The notes: generated by a model not told the origin, from the sequence alone. Shown: positions 39,172-49,731, counted from the first letter of the stretch. The stretch is 64,000 nt of DNA from Halomonas sp. TA22 (GCF_013009075.1 NZ_CP053108.1:1488001-1552000), one strand, 5' to 3'. Numbers and translations are program-made.

Positions 39172-40902
39172 TCAGAAGAGCGGAATCTCCCGCGTCATCT
39201 TCGGCACCACCAGCGCCTCCGGAGCGCCGAGCCGATCAAGCTGGCCCTGCGTCAGCACCTCGCCGAGCTCGGCACCCGGCAGCACGGCCCGAGACGTCAG
39301 TTGCACCTGCTGAATGCGACCGTCGCGATCGAGGCGCTGTACCCAGCCAAGCTCGCCGGACTTGAAGCGTGCCAGGCTCCCCACCGGCGTCAGCCCGAAG
39401 TGGCGCACGTAGGCCTGGACCCAATTGCGGTCGTAACGGTCGCCGAGGGTCAGCAGATGGCGGTAGATCTCGCTGATGCCGTGGGCGCGCCGGTCGGCAC
39501 GCGGCCGGCTCATGGCATCCACCGCATCGACCACCGCCGCCATACGCGATACCTCGTCCAGACTGTCGGCGGCGAGCGCGCGAGGATAGCCGCTACCGTC
39601 CAGGCGCTCGTTGATGTTTCCGATGACCGCCTGGCTGATTGCGGGAGCGAGCCAGCGACACCCCTCCAGGCGCGCCTGGATCAGCGCGACGTGGCTCCAT
39701 AGCTCATGACGCTGATCGTCGCTCAAGTGGGTGCTCTGACGCAGCGCCTGGCGCAGCGGGGCCGGCAGTAGCGCCTTGCCCAGATCATGCACCAGCGCAC
39801 TTGCCGCCACGGCCTTGCAGATATCGCGGGGCAGGCCGCGGGACCTGGCCAGATCGGCCAGGCGCACCGCCACGCCGATACCGTGCTGGATCAGCAGTGG
39901 TTCGTCGACCAGGCAAGGGACGGCGAACAGTACCGCCTCGCGGTCCTCCTCGAGCAACCCGAGCAACAGATCGGCATGCCGAGACAACTGCGTGGCATCG
40001 ACCTTGCCTTCCTCCAGCAGCTGCAACAGCTGAGCGTTCAGGAAGGCGGCAACCTTAGCCAAGCGCCGGGCCATCGGCGTGGGATAATCCGCGCCATACG
40101 CCCGCAGCGGTGCAGGGGCAGCTGGCGAGCTCCCGGCAAACAGTGGTGAGGGCTTCAGCGTGCTGTCGCCCTGACTCTCCTTGCGGGCACTCTCGCGCTC
40201 GATCTCGCGTACATAGAGCCACAGCCGCCGTTCGGTCTCGGCTGGGATCCCGACGAACTCGCAACCCAGGCGTGCCAGTTGATTGCCCGCCTCGCTCTGC
40301 ATGTGACGTAGCGTGGCCGACATCATGAAGCGTTGCTGATTGGGGAAGATCAGCTCGAGGCTATCGATGCGCTGCCCTTGCGAGAAGTGCATGGCAGGCG
40401 TCAGCGGCGCCTCGACGAGACAGCCCCCCAGCGAGAGATTCTTGAGCATGCCGTTGACGACCACCGGCTCGAGCGAGGCATCCTCAGGCGGTGCTGCCCG
40501 CAGCGCGACGGCGACACCCATCCCCGCGCCCAGCTCGGCGCGGAAGGCATCGCGACGGTGCATGATCAGCAGGTGATCGGGATATTCGAAACGGCACTGG
40601 CGGCGGGATTCACCATCGACCCATTCACGCAGGATCAACGGCGGGGTACTCAGCATTGCATTGCGGGCCTGTCCGACCAGACGCACCGCCTTCTCCTTGC
40701 CAATCTCGCCTGACACCTCCCTTACAGCCGAGATGTCGACCAGCAGGCAATCCGCTTCCACGAAATCGCTAAGTACGACGGGAAGTGGCTCACCATGCGC
40801 GCCTATGACCAGCGATACGCCACCGGGCTCGCATAGCGCTTCCAGATATTCACGCAGCTCGCCGGGGTGATCGACGCGCACAAGGGTATCATCAGACGAC
40901 AT
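39172..40902 (-). CDS. YcgR/PilZ-HD-GYP fusion protein
   Basis: This 576-residue protein has a YcgR-like N-terminal domain (about 1-110) and a PilZ domain with RRDAFR as its RxxxR motif and NLSLGG as its DxSxxG-type motif. The C-terminal HD-GYP-type domain keeps HDLGK, a downstream SHVALIQARLE histidine and DGSGYP. However, where active HD-GYP enzymes have HHERxDG, this one has NINERLDG, so two metal-binding histidines are replaced. It may bind c-di-GMP without hydrolysing it, or have altered activity. It faces the GGDEF-EAL gene and precedes serB in the same direction as transcription runs from right to left. Confidence 0.85.
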   Translation of the reverse strand: MSSDDTLVRVDHPGELREYLEALCEPGGVSLVIGAHGEPLPVVLSDFVEADCLLVDISAVREVSGEIGKEKAVRLVGQARNAMLSTPPLILREWVDGESRRQCRFEYPDHLLIMHRRDAFRAELGAGMGVAVALRAAPPEDASLEPVVVNGMLKNLSLGGCLVEAPLTPAMHFSQGQRIDSLELIFPNQQRFMMSATLRHMQSEAGNQLARLGCEFVGIPAETERRLWLYVREIERESARKESQGDSTLKPSPLFAGSSPAAPAPLRAYGADYPTPMARRLAKVAAFLNAQLLQLLEEGKVDATQLSRHADLLLGLLEEDREAVLFAVPCLVDEPLLIQHGIGVAVRLADLARSRGLPRDICKAVAASALVHDLGKALLPAPLRQALRQSTHLSDDQRHELWSHVALIQARLEGCRWLAPAISQAVIGNINERLDGSGYPRALAADSLDEVSRMAAVVDAVDAMSRPRADRRAHGISEIYRHLLTLGDRYDRNWVQAYVRHFGLTPVGSLARFKSGELGWVQRLDRDGRIQQVQLTSRAVLPGAELGEVLTQGQLDRLGAPEALVVPKMTREIPLF

Positions 40903-40932
40903 GCTGGCCTCGTGAGGAGAAGGGAAGCGGCA

Positions 40933-40952
40933 CCGTCGGGCGCGCCCGACGG
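40933..40952. repeat. Perfect 20-bp palindrome between serB and the PilZ-HD-GYP gene
   Basis: CCGTCGGGCG is followed directly by its reverse complement CGCCCGACGG. On the plus strand ATTTTCGTT follows. It can form a GC-rich hairpin in the 130-base gap and may end or attenuate transcription leaving serB. Confidence 0.55.
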
Positions 40953-41032
40953 ATTTTCGTTAGCCAAATTATCGGCCAATGTTTGCTCCGCTTGAGAGAC
41001 ATCACAGCAATTTTGACGAGCTTCCCTGGCGA

Positions 41033-42250
41033 TCAGGGCTCCAGATCGCCCTGCCGATAGCCGATCAGATAGAGCACCGCATCGAGCCCAAGCGTGGAGA
41101 TCGAGTGGCTAGCCTGCTGTCGCACCAGCGGCTTGGCGCGGTAGGCGATGCCAAGCCCTGCCGTGGCCAGCATCTTCAGGTCGTTGGCGCCGTCACCCAC
41201 GGCAATGGTCTGCTCCAGGGTGAGCCCCTCGCGATGCGCGATGTCACGCAGCAGTTCGGCCTTGCGCTCGGCATCGACGATCGGCTCGAGCACCTCGCCA
41301 GTGACCTTGCCATTCTCGATCACCAGCTCGTTGGCGTGGATCTCGTCGAAGCCCAGCTTCTCCTGCAGATGCCGGGCAAAGTAGGTGAAGCCTCCGGAAA
41401 GGATTGCGGTGCGGTAGCCCAGCCGCTTCAAATGCCTCATCAGCCGCTCGGCCCCCTCCATCAAGGGTAGGGTGTCGGCGATCTCGGCCAGTACCGACTC
41501 ATCGAGACCCTCGAGCTTGGCCATGCGCTGCCGGAAGCTCTGCTTGAAATCCAACTCACCACGCATGGCACGCTCGGTGATCTCGGCCACTTCGTCGTAG
41601 ACGCCGTGGCGCCGCGCCAGCTCGTCTATCACCTCGGCCTTGATCAGCGTCGAGTCCATGTCGAAACACACCAGGCGGCGGTGACGACGCCAGATCGAGT
41701 CCTCCTGAATGGCGATGTCCACGCCATGCATGGCCCCCAATGCCAGCGCCTTCTCGCGCAGCGAGGCAAGATCGAATACCTCCCCACGCAGCCAGCACTC
41801 GATGCAGGCACCCTGCGCCGGCGACTCGATCGACGCCCCGCCCTCCAGCGGCTCGCGGCCTGAGAGGCGATGGATCAGCTCTACCGTCAGGCCATGCTCG
41901 GCGGTCAGGCCACCCACCTCAGCCAGGATACCTGCCGGCAGGTGCGGCGCCAGCAGTGTCAGGATCAGCCGTGGCTCACCCGTCTGGACGCTCCAACGCT
42001 GATAATCCTCGTCGCTGACCTGAATCGCCTGGACATCCAGGCCCAGCGCATCGCCCGCTTCGCCAAGCAGCCCCTCGAGGCCCGCCTCGCTGTCGATGGC
42101 CACCAACGCCTCAAGCGAGACGATGCCGAAGGTCACGCTCTGGTTGATGTCCAGCAGTCGTGCACCGGCCTTGGCCAACCCGCGCCCCAGCCCGGCAAGC
42201 TGGCCCGGGCGAGCGGTGCCGGTCGCCCGGATAAGCACTCGTCTTGTCAT
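41033..42250 (-). CDS. serB: Phosphoserine phosphatase
   Basis: This 405-residue cytosolic HAD phosphatase does the last step of serine synthesis. An ACT-like N-terminal half is followed by the catalytic domain: FDMDSTLIKAEVIDELA (nucleophile aspartate), AILSGGFTYF and VGDGANDLKML. The ATG at 42250 (MTRRVLI) is preferred over an upstream one at 42274. It starts 25 bases past the parC stop, so it may be the end of a parE-parC-serB transcript. Confidence 0.96.
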   Translation of the reverse strand: MTRRVLIRATGTARPGQLAGLGRGLAKAGARLLDINQSVTFGIVSLEALVAIDSEAGLEGLLGEAGDALGLDVQAIQVSDEDYQRWSVQTGEPRLILTLLAPHLPAGILAEVGGLTAEHGLTVELIHRLSGREPLEGGASIESPAQGACIECWLRGEVFDLASLREKALALGAMHGVDIAIQEDSIWRRHRRLVCFDMDSTLIKAEVIDELARRHGVYDEVAEITERAMRGELDFKQSFRQRMAKLEGLDESVLAEIADTLPLMEGAERLMRHLKRLGYRTAILSGGFTYFARHLQEKLGFDEIHANELVIENGKVTGEVLEPIVDAERKAELLRDIAHREGLTLEQTIAVGDGANDLKMLATAGLGIAYRAKPLVRQQASHSISTLGLDAVLYLIGYRQGDLEP

Positions 42251-42274
42251 CTCGATTTCCTTGTCACCAGCCAC

Positions 42275-44527
42275 TCACTCATCGACCGCGAGCCCATCGA
42301 CCTTCTGGAAGCCCCGCGGCAGCTTGCTGCCTCGGCGGCCCCGCTCGCCGCGATAGTACTCCAGATCGGCGGGCTTGAGGGTCAGCTTGCGCTTGCCGGC
42401 ATGGATCACCAGCGATGCGCCCTCGCCCAGCACCACCAGGTCGCGTACGAACTCTTCACGGCGCGCCGCACGCGCCCCGGGAATGTCGATCATCTTGTTG
42501 CCCTTGCCCTTGGCCATCTGCGGCAGCGACGCGATATCGAAGACCAGCAGCCGTCCCTCGTTGGAAAGCGCCGCCACGCGCGCCCCCTCATCCGCTGGAA
42601 TCAGCCGGGGCGGCAGCACGTTGCAGCCCTTGGGCAGCGACAGCACCGCCTTGCCCGACTTGTTCTTGCCAATCAGATCCTCGAGCGAGGCAATGAAGCC
42701 ATAGCCGCCATCGGAGGCGAGCAAATAGCGAGTGGTGGGCGGCGCCAGCATCAGCCCCACCATACGCGCGCCGGCAACGGTATTGACCCGTCCGGTGATC
42801 GGCTCGCCCTGGCTGCGCGCGCTGGGCAGGTTGTGGGCGGCCAGGGTGTAGGCGCGCCCGCCATCGTCGAGCATCACCAGCGGCTGGTTGGTCTTGCCCA
42901 GCGCCGCCAGGTGGAAGCTGTCGCCGGACTTGTAGGAGAGCCCCTGAGGATCGATGTCATGCCCCTTGGCGGCACGGATCCAGCCCTTCTCGGAGAGCAC
43001 CACGGTAATCGGGTCGGCGCCCATCAGCTCGACCTCGGAGAGCGCTTTCGCCTCCTCGCGGGCGACCAGCGGCGAGCGGCGCTCATCGCCATGCTCGCGG
43101 CCCGCCTCGCGAATCTCCTCCTCAATCAGGTCGGTGAGCGCGTCATCATTGCCAAGCAGCTCCTTGAGGCGCTTGCGCTCCGTTTCCAGCGCATCCTGCT
43201 CGCCACGGATCTTCATCTCCTCGAGCTTGGCCAGATGACGCAGGCGCAACTCGAGGATCGCCTCGGCCTGGCGGTCGCTGAGGCCGAACGCACTCATCAG
43301 GGCGGCCTTGGGCTCATCCTCCTCACGGATGATGCGAATCACCTCATCGATGTCGAGATAGGCGATGAGCAGACCAGCCAGGATATGCAAGCGTTCCTCG
43401 ACCTTGCCCAGACGGTGCTCGAGGCGTCGGCGTACCGTCGCGCGACGAAAGCGCAACCATTCGCCGAGCATCGCGGGAAGCGGCAGTACCCTCGGGCGAC
43501 CGTCCAGACCGATCACGTTCATGTTGACGCGAATGTTCTTCTCGAGGTCAGTGGTGGCGAACAGGTGCGCCATCAGCGACTCGACATCGACACGATTGGA
43601 GCGCGGTTCGATCACCAGACGAGTCGGGTTCTCGTGAGTCGACTCGTCGCGCAGGTCAGCGACCATCGGCAGCTTCTTGGCCTGCATCTGCGCGGCGATC
43701 TGCTCGAGCACCTTGGCGCCGCTGACCTGATACGGCACCGCGGTGACCACGATCTGGCCACCCTCCAGGGTGTAGCGGGCGCGCAGCTTCACCGAGCCAC
43801 GCCCGGTCTCATAGAGCTTCCTGAGATCGTCGCGCGGCGTGATGATCTCCGCGGCGGTGGGAAAATCCGGTGCCGGGATGTACTCGAGCAGATCCGCCAC
43901 GCTCGCCTCGGGGTGGCGCAGCAGGTGACAGGTCGCTTCGACCACCTCGCTGACATTATGCGGCGGAATATCGGTCGCCATGCCCACCGCGATGCCAGTA
44001 CCGCCATTGAGCAGCACGTGGGGCAGCCGTGCCGGCAACACCACCGGCTCGTTCATGGTGCCGTCGAAGTTGGGGGTCCACTCAACGGTGCCCTGGCCGA
44101 GCTCGGCCAGCAGCACCTCAGAGAATTTCGACAGCCTCGCCTCGGTATAGCGCATCGCCGCGAACGACTTGGGGTCGTCGGGGCTACCCCAGTTACCCTG
44201 CCCGTCGACCAGCGGGTAGCGGTAGGAGAACGACTGCGCCATCAGCACCATGGCTTCGTAGCAGGCGCTGTCGCCATGAGGATGGAACTTGCCCAGCACG
44301 TCGCCGACGGTACGCGCCGACTTCTTGTACTTGGCGTTGGCAGTCAGCGACAGCTCGCGCATCGCATAGACGATACGCCGCTGCACCGGCTTCATGCCAT
44401 CGCCGATATGCGGCAAGGCACGGTCGAGAATCACGTACATCGAGTAGTCGAGGTACGCCTTCTCGGTATATTCGCGCAGCGAAAGACGCTCGACGTCGCC
44501 CTCCGCCACCGGGATATCCATGGGCAT
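42275..44527 (-). CDS. parC: DNA topoisomerase IV subunit A
   Basis: This 750-residue subunit breaks and rejoins DNA to unlink daughter chromosomes. The catalytic tyrosine is in [11 protein letters not shown]. The quinolone-resistance region reads [14 protein letters not shown] with the wild-type serine and glutamate, so no classical resistance change is seen. C-terminal beta-propeller blades follow from about residue 490. It begins 7 bases after the parE stop, giving a parE-parC operon. Confidence 0.98.
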   Translation of the reverse strand: MPMDIPVAEGDVERLSLREYTEKAYLDYSMYVILDRALPHIGDGMKPVQRRIVYAMRELSLTANAKYKKSARTVGDVLGKFHPHGDSACYEAMVLMAQSFSYRYPLVDGQGNWGSPDDPKSFAAMRYTEARLSKFSEVLLAELGQGTVEWTPNFDGTMNEPVVLPARLPHVLLNGGTGIAVGMATDIPPHNVSEVVEATCHLLRHPEASVADLLEYIPAPDFPTAAEIITPRDDLRKLYETGRGSVKLRARYTLEGGQIVVTAVPYQVSGAKVLEQIAAQMQAKKLPMVADLRDESTHENPTRLVIEPRSNRVDVESLMAHLFATTDLEKNIRVNMNVIGLDGRPRVLPLPAMLGEWLRFRRATVRRRLEHRLGKVEERLHILAGLLIAYLDIDEVIRIIREEDEPKAALMSAFGLSDRQAEAILELRLRHLAKLEEMKIRGEQDALETERKRLKELLGNDDALTDLIEEEIREAGREHGDERRSPLVAREEAKALSEVELMGADPITVVLSEKGWIRAAKGHDIDPQGLSYKSGDSFHLAALGKTNQPLVMLDDGGRAYTLAAHNLPSARSQGEPITGRVNTVAGARMVGLMLAPPTTRYLLASDGGYGFIASLEDLIGKNKSGKAVLSLPKGCNVLPPRLIPADEGARVAALSNEGRLLVFDIASLPQMAKGKGNKMIDIPGARAARREEFVRDLVVLGEGASLVIHAGKRKLTLKPADLEYYRGERGRRGSKLPRGFQKVDGLAVDE

Positions 44528-44533
44528 GGGGAA

Positions 44534-46414
44534 TCAGACCTCTATATCGGCAAGATTGCCGTAATCTTCCAGCCAACTCTTGCGGTCGGCGGAGCGCTTC
44601 TTGGCCAGCAGCATGTCCATCATCTCCATGGTGCCGTCGCCGACCTCGCGGGTGAGCTGCACCAGGCGCCGGGTGTCCACCGCCATGGTGGTCTCGCGCA
44701 GCTGCAGCGGACTCATCTCGCCGAGTCCCTTGAAACGCTGCACGTTCACTGTGCCGCGCTTGCCCTCCAGGCGCTTGAGAGTCGCCGCCTTCTCGCTCTC
44801 GTCCAGCGCGTAGTAGACCTCCTTGCCAAGGTCGATGCGATACAGCGGCGGCATGGCGACGAAGACGTGGCCGGCATCGACCAGCGCCGGAAAGTGGCGC
44901 ACGAACAACGCGCACAGCAGGGTCGCGATGTGCAGGCCGTCGGAATCGGCATCGGCCAGAATGCATATCTTGTGATAGCGCAGCTTCGAGAGGTCCTCGC
45001 TCACCGGGTCGATGCCGATCGCCACAGCGATATCGTGCACCTCCTGGGAGCCGTAGATGTCGTGGGACTCGACCTCCCAGGTATTGAGGATCTTGCCGCG
45101 CAACGGCAGGATCGCCTGGGTCTCGCGGTTACGCGCCTGCTTGGCGCTGCCGCCGGCGGAGTCGCCCTCGACCAGGAACAGCTCGCTGGCCGCCGGGTCC
45201 TGGCCCGAGCAGTCGGCCAGCTTGCCGGGCAGCGCCGGCCCCGAGGTGACCTTCTTGCGCGCCACCTTCTTGGCACTCTTCTGGCGCCGCTGAGCGGCAC
45301 TGATCACCAGCTCGGCCAGCAACTCGGCCTGCTCGACGTGATCGTTGAGCCACAGAGAGAAGGCATCCTTCACTACCCCGGAGACGAATCCCGCCACGGT
45401 GCGCGACGACAGGCGCTCCTTGGTCTGGCCAGCGAACTGCGGATCGAGCATCTTCACCGACAGCACATAGCAGGCGCGCTCCCAGAGATCGTCGGCGCTG
45501 AGCTTGACGCCGCGCGGCAGCAGGCTGCGGTATTCGCAGAACTCGCGCAATGCCTCGAGCAGCCCCGAGCGAAAGCCGTTGACGTGCGTCCCGCCAAGCG
45601 GCGTGGGGATCAGGTTGACGTAGCTCTCGGTAAGCAGCTCGCCCCCCTCGGGCAGCCACTGGATCGCCCAGTCCACGCCCTGCTCGTCATCGTTGAAGTG
45701 ACCGACGAACGGCGATGGCGGTAGCACCTCGTAGCCATCGGTGGTCTGGGCCAGGTAGTCGCGAAGGCCATCCTCGTACTGCCAGACGCTCTCGGCGCCG
45801 TCGCTCTCGACAAGCGTCACCTTGAGCCCGGGACACAGCACCGCCTTGGCGCGCAGCAGATGGCGAAGCCGAGTCAGCGACAGCCGCGGACTGTCGAAGT
45901 AGCTCTCGTCGGGCCAGAAGCGCACCACGGTGCCGGTGGCACGTTTCGGGCAGCTACCGATCAGCTCGAGCTCGGAGACCTTGTCGCCATGCTCGAAGGC
46001 CATGGCGTGGCGGCTACCATCGCGACATACCTCGACTTCGAGGCGCTTGGACAGGGCGTTGACCACCGAGACGCCGACCCCATGCAGGCCGCCGGAGAAA
46101 CGGTAGCTCGAGGAGGAGAACTTGCCGCCGGCGTGCAGCTTGGTCAGGATCAGTTCGATCCCGGTCACGCCGTGCTCGGGATGCAGGTCGATGGGCATGC
46201 CACGACCATCGTCGCTCACTTCAATGCCGCCATCGGCCAGCAGATGCACGCTGATCTCCCGGGCGTGCTCGGCAAGCGCCTCATCGACACTGTTGTCGAT
46301 GACTTCCTGAACCAGGTGGTTGGGGCGGCTGGTGTCGGTGTACATGCCGGGGCGCTTGCGCACCGGCTCGAGCCCGGAGAGGACCTCGATGGAGCTGGCA
46401 CTATATTGCGTCAT
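44534..46414 (-). CDS. parE: DNA topoisomerase IV subunit B
   Basis: This 626-residue GHKL ATPase subunit of topoisomerase IV shows RKRPGMYTDTSRPNHLV, EVIDNSVDEA and DDGRGMP in the ATP domain. TOPRIM motifs EGDSAGGSAKQARNRETQA and DADSDGLHIA follow. Normal length. It is followed by parC. The opposite strand carries an unusually long open frame over this gene, parC and serB, which is a codon-bias shadow. Confidence 0.98.
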   Translation of the reverse strand: MTQYSASSIEVLSGLEPVRKRPGMYTDTSRPNHLVQEVIDNSVDEALAEHAREISVHLLADGGIEVSDDGRGMPIDLHPEHGVTGIELILTKLHAGGKFSSSSYRFSGGLHGVGVSVVNALSKRLEVEVCRDGSRHAMAFEHGDKVSELELIGSCPKRATGTVVRFWPDESYFDSPRLSLTRLRHLLRAKAVLCPGLKVTLVESDGAESVWQYEDGLRDYLAQTTDGYEVLPPSPFVGHFNDDEQGVDWAIQWLPEGGELLTESYVNLIPTPLGGTHVNGFRSGLLEALREFCEYRSLLPRGVKLSADDLWERACYVLSVKMLDPQFAGQTKERLSSRTVAGFVSGVVKDAFSLWLNDHVEQAELLAELVISAAQRRQKSAKKVARKKVTSGPALPGKLADCSGQDPAASELFLVEGDSAGGSAKQARNRETQAILPLRGKILNTWEVESHDIYGSQEVHDIAVAIGIDPVSEDLSKLRYHKICILADADSDGLHIATLLCALFVRHFPALVDAGHVFVAMPPLYRIDLGKEVYYALDESEKAATLKRLEGKRGTVNVQRFKGLGEMSPLQLRETTMAVDTRRLVQLTREVGDGTMEMMDMLLAKKRSADRKSWLEDYGNLADIEV

Positions 46415-46476
46415 GCGTCATCCAAGGTATGGCTGTCAATTAGGAGTCGAAAAAAGCGCTTTCAGCATCCCTGGTG

Positions 46477-47112
46477 TCATGTGCCATCCAAATTGGCGGG
46501 AACCGCTTCAGGCGCCAGGCAGTGGCCCCCATGCGCCAGGATTGCCGGCAAATAATCGCCAAGGGCAGTGAAACCATGATCGCCAGCGGGATGCAGAATC
46601 ATACGCGCCCCCCGGTAGGCATGGAATGCGTCGCGGCAATCGAGGGTTTCATCGGCCGTGCCCAACAGCAACAGGTAACGGCTGGGATCGAGGCGAGCCG
46701 GTGTCAGGTCTTCTAGCTCGTCGCGATGAGCGGCCTCGACACTGAAACGCTCACCGGTATAAGCATTGACAAAGCCCTGCCCCAGCCATGCTTCGACCAG
46801 CCTGGCCGGGCGCACCGCGGGATTGATCGCCACCGCCGGCAGGTCATGGCGTTCGGCCAGGCAACTGACGAGGAAACCGCCCATCGAGCTGCCCACCAGC
46901 AGTGGACTCGGCCCAAGCCTGGTCAGACACCCCTCGGCCAGCGCATGGGCCTCCCGGGGGCGATGCGGCAACTGCGGTGCCAGGCAAGGCAGCGCCAGAC
47001 GCCGGCAGGCGAGCTTCATCAGCCGAGCCTTGGGCGAGGCGCTACCACTATTGAAGCCATGCAGATAGAGCACCCCCGTGACGGGAACCGCTTCGCCACG
47101 GGAGCCTAGCAT
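46477..47112 (-). CDS. yqiA: YqiA-type alpha/beta-hydrolase
   Basis: This 211-residue esterase of the YqiA family has LYLHGFNSGSASPKA near the N-terminus, nucleophile elbow GSSMGG and late GDHGF with the catalytic histidine. The ATG at 47112 is chosen because a longer reading would run into the end of pgi. Its in vivo substrate is not known. As in E. coli and Pseudomonas it lies just upstream of parE (62-base gap). Confidence 0.92.
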   Translation of the reverse strand: MLGSRGEAVPVTGVLYLHGFNSGSASPKARLMKLACRRLALPCLAPQLPHRPREAHALAEGCLTRLGPSPLLVGSSMGGFLVSCLAERHDLPAVAINPAVRPARLVEAWLGQGFVNAYTGERFSVEAAHRDELEDLTPARLDPSRYLLLLGTADETLDCRDAFHAYRGARMILHPAGDHGFTALGDYLPAILAHGGHCLAPEAVPANLDGT

Positions 47113-47140
47113 AACGCAATACCTGTATAAAACAACAGGG

Positions 47141-48871
47141 TCAAGACAACTCCTTCTCCAGCCGCTGACTTTCACGCAGGGCGCGATCCTCGGCACTCCA
47201 TAGCGCTTCGATCAAACCCCGACTGGAGTCGTCCATGTGCTCGAGTCCTTGGCGCGACGTCAGGATCTCCTCGGTTTCGCCGGCAATCTGCTTGCCGAGC
47301 TCCACTCCCCACTGATCGAAGGGGTTGATGCCCCAGATCGTCGCCTGAACGAACACCTTGTGCTCGTAGAGCGCGATCAGGGCACCGAGTGTCGAGGGGG
47401 TCAAGCGATCCAGCAGCAGCGTGGACGAAGGCTGATTGCCGCGATAGCGCTTGTGGCTGGGACGCGGGCCATCGTCATCGATGGCATCGTCGCCGAGCAT
47501 CAGCAGCCGCGATTGGGCGAAGCAGTTGGCCAGTGTCAGGCGATGCTGGGTCTTGAGGTGGGCACGGGTCGCCTCGTCCTCGACACGGTCGTAGCGGCGC
47601 ATGGGAGCGATGAAGTCGCATACCACCGCCTGGGTGCCCTGATGCAGCAGCTGATAGAAGGCGTGCTGGGCATTGGGGCCAAGCTCGCCCCACAGGATCG
47701 GACAGGTGGAGTAGTCGGTCAGCTTGCCATCGTTGGTGACCGACTTGCCATTGGACTCCATCTCCAGCTGCTCGAGGTAGCTGGCGAAATATTCGAGACG
47801 GCCGTCGTAGGGCAGGATCGAGTGGGCGCGGATATCCAGGAAGTTGACGTTCCAGATGCCGGCCAGAGCCAGCAGCACCGGCAGGTTCTGCTCCAGCGGT
47901 GCCTCGCGGAAGTGCCGATCCATGGCGTGGGCGCCGCCCAGGAACTTGCGAAAATGGCGCATGCCGATGACCAGCGCGATGGGCAGGCCGATCGCCCCCC
48001 ACAGCGAGTAGCGGCCACCGACCCACTCCCAGAACTCCAGCTGGTTGGCCGGCGCGATGCCCCATTCACTCATCTTCTCGGGGCTCGCCGATACGCCGAT
48101 GAAGTGCTGGCGCATCACCAGGTGGCGGTCGATGTCGATGTTGCTGTCGCCCTCCTCCTTGGTGCACACCAGGCGCGAGTAGAGCCAGTCGCGGGCAGTA
48201 CGCGCGTTGGATAGGGTATCGATGGTGGTGAATGACTTGGAAGAGAGAATGAACAGCGTGGTTTCGGGATTCAGCCGAGTCAGGTAGTCGGCAAGCTGCG
48301 AGCCATCCATGGTCGAGGCGAAGTGCACATGAATCTCGTGGATGCCTTCGGGGCGATAGTCGGCCAGGGCATGGGTCACCATCAACGGGCCGAGGTCCGA
48401 GCCGCCCACACCGAGGTTGACGACATCGCTGATCGCCTTGCCGGTCGCGCCCCGCCACTGGCCGGCGTGCATCTGATCGACGATCGCCTCCATCCGCGCC
48501 AGGGTCTCGTGCACGGCGGGTACCACATCCTCACCTTCGACGACCAGTTGCGCCTCGGGTGGCAACCGCAGCGCCGTATGCAGCGCAGGACGATCCTCCG
48601 AGAGATTGACGCGCTCGCCATCGAGCAAGCGCTGAATGGCACCGGGCACATCGGCTTCACGTGCCAGTTCCAGTAGCCGATCGAAGGTTTCCGGACACCA
48701 GCGCTGCTTCGAGAGATCCAGGGTCAGGCCGGCCGCCTGATGACTGAAGCGCGCGAAGCGGTCCGGCTGCTCCTTGAACAGGTCGCGCAGATGGCGCTGG
48801 CGTACCTCACGCGCATGCGCCTCGAGGGCCTGCCATGCCGGACGCTGGCTGATAGTCGAACCTTCTTTCAT
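47141..48871 (-). CDS. pgi: Glucose-6-phosphate isomerase
   Basis: This 576-residue enzyme interconverts glucose-6-phosphate and fructose-6-phosphate. Signatures are present: EFWEWVGGRYSLWGAIGLPI and the late GINPFDQWGVELGK. It lies 28 bases before yqiA on the same strand and is divergent from cmoA. It supplies fructose-6-phosphate, the precursor for the GDP-mannuronate of the alginate-type cluster, and links to the sugar-phosphate genes downstream. Confidence 0.97.
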   Translation of the reverse strand: MKEGSTISQRPAWQALEAHAREVRQRHLRDLFKEQPDRFARFSHQAAGLTLDLSKQRWCPETFDRLLELAREADVPGAIQRLLDGERVNLSEDRPALHTALRLPPEAQLVVEGEDVVPAVHETLARMEAIVDQMHAGQWRGATGKAISDVVNLGVGGSDLGPLMVTHALADYRPEGIHEIHVHFASTMDGSQLADYLTRLNPETTLFILSSKSFTTIDTLSNARTARDWLYSRLVCTKEEGDSNIDIDRHLVMRQHFIGVSASPEKMSEWGIAPANQLEFWEWVGGRYSLWGAIGLPIALVIGMRHFRKFLGGAHAMDRHFREAPLEQNLPVLLALAGIWNVNFLDIRAHSILPYDGRLEYFASYLEQLEMESNGKSVTNDGKLTDYSTCPILWGELGPNAQHAFYQLLHQGTQAVVCDFIAPMRRYDRVEDEATRAHLKTQHRLTLANCFAQSRLLMLGDDAIDDDGPRPSHKRYRGNQPSSTLLLDRLTPSTLGALIALYEHKVFVQATIWGINPFDQWGVELGKQIAGETEEILTSRQGLEHMDDSSRGLIEALWSAEDRALRESQRLEKELS

Positions 48872-48976
48872 TGTGTCTCACTCCCTGATGACTTATGAAT
48901 CCTCGTCATGCCTTCGTGCAGCATGGCGGTGCCTTGCGTAAAATACCCTGAACCGATTGCCAGGTCTTCTTACATC

Positions 48977-49717
48977 ATGAGTAACGCATCTTACCGTGAC
49001 GCCATCTTTTCGACACCTCTGGACCGGGTGGCGCGTTTCTCCTTCGATGAACAGGTGGTGGCCTGCTTTCCGGACATGATTCGCCGCTCGGTACCAGGCT
49101 ACGGCCAGATCCTGGGCATGCTCGGCGTGATCGCCGCTCGCCACCTGCGCCACGGGGCGCATGTCTATGATCTGGGGTGTTCGCTTGGGGCCGTGGGGCT
49201 GGCACTGGCCGGGCGGCTCTCCCCCCAGGCTTTCTCCCTGACCGGCGTCGACCTCTCGCCGGCGATGGTCGAACGTGCTCGCCAGACGCTTTCCAGCGAA
49301 TACCCCGATCATGCCATGGAAATCGTCGAAGGTGATATCCGCCACCTCGACTACCGGCCTTCCGGCATGATCGTGCTCAACTTCACGCTGCAGTTTCTAC
49401 CGCCCACGGATCGCGACGACGTCATCGCCAGTCTTTATGCCGCCCTCGAACCCGGTGGCGTGCTGGTGCTCTCCGAGAAGATCGTCGCTCCCGACGAGGA
49501 GGAGAATGCCTGGCTCGTCGAGCGCTACCATGACTTCAAGCGTGCCAACGGCTACAGCGACATGGAGATCAGCCAGAAGCGCACGGCACTGGAGAACGTG
49601 CTGATGCCCGACACCCTGAAGGCGCACCGGGCGCGGCTCGCCAGGGCCGGCTTCCAGCGCAGCCATGTCTGGTTCCAGTACCTCAATTTTGCCTCGCTGA
49701 TCGCCTTCAAAACCTGA
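48977..49717 (+). CDS. cmoA: Carboxy-SAM synthase CmoA
   Basis: This 246-residue SAM-dependent enzyme uses prephenate to make carboxy-S-adenosylmethionine, used by CmoB to form cmo5U at the wobble position of some tRNAs. The Rossmann motif VYDLGCSLGAVGLAL and the NFTLQFLPPTDR segment match the family. The ATG at 48977 (MSNASYRDAIF) gives the usual length; the frame is open to 48908. A PLD-family gene lies between it and cmoB, which usually follow directly. Confidence 0.96.
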   Translation: MSNASYRDAIFSTPLDRVARFSFDEQVVACFPDMIRRSVPGYGQILGMLGVIAARHLRHGAHVYDLGCSLGAVGLALAGRLSPQAFSLTGVDLSPAMVERARQTLSSEYPDHAMEIVEGDIRHLDYRPSGMIVLNFTLQFLPPTDRDDVIASLYAALEPGGVLVLSEKIVAPDEEENAWLVERYHDFKRANGYSDMEISQKRTALENVLMPDTLKAHRARLARAGFQRSHVWFQYLNFASLIAFKT

Positions 49718-49731
49718 CGTCTGGAATCGCC

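Noticed and set aside
41870-45724. 1284-codon open frame on the plus strand opposite serB, parC and parE
   Set aside because: The minus strand clearly encodes SerB, ParC and ParE with conserved catalytic motifs; the long opposite frame is a codon-bias shadow in GC-rich DNA.
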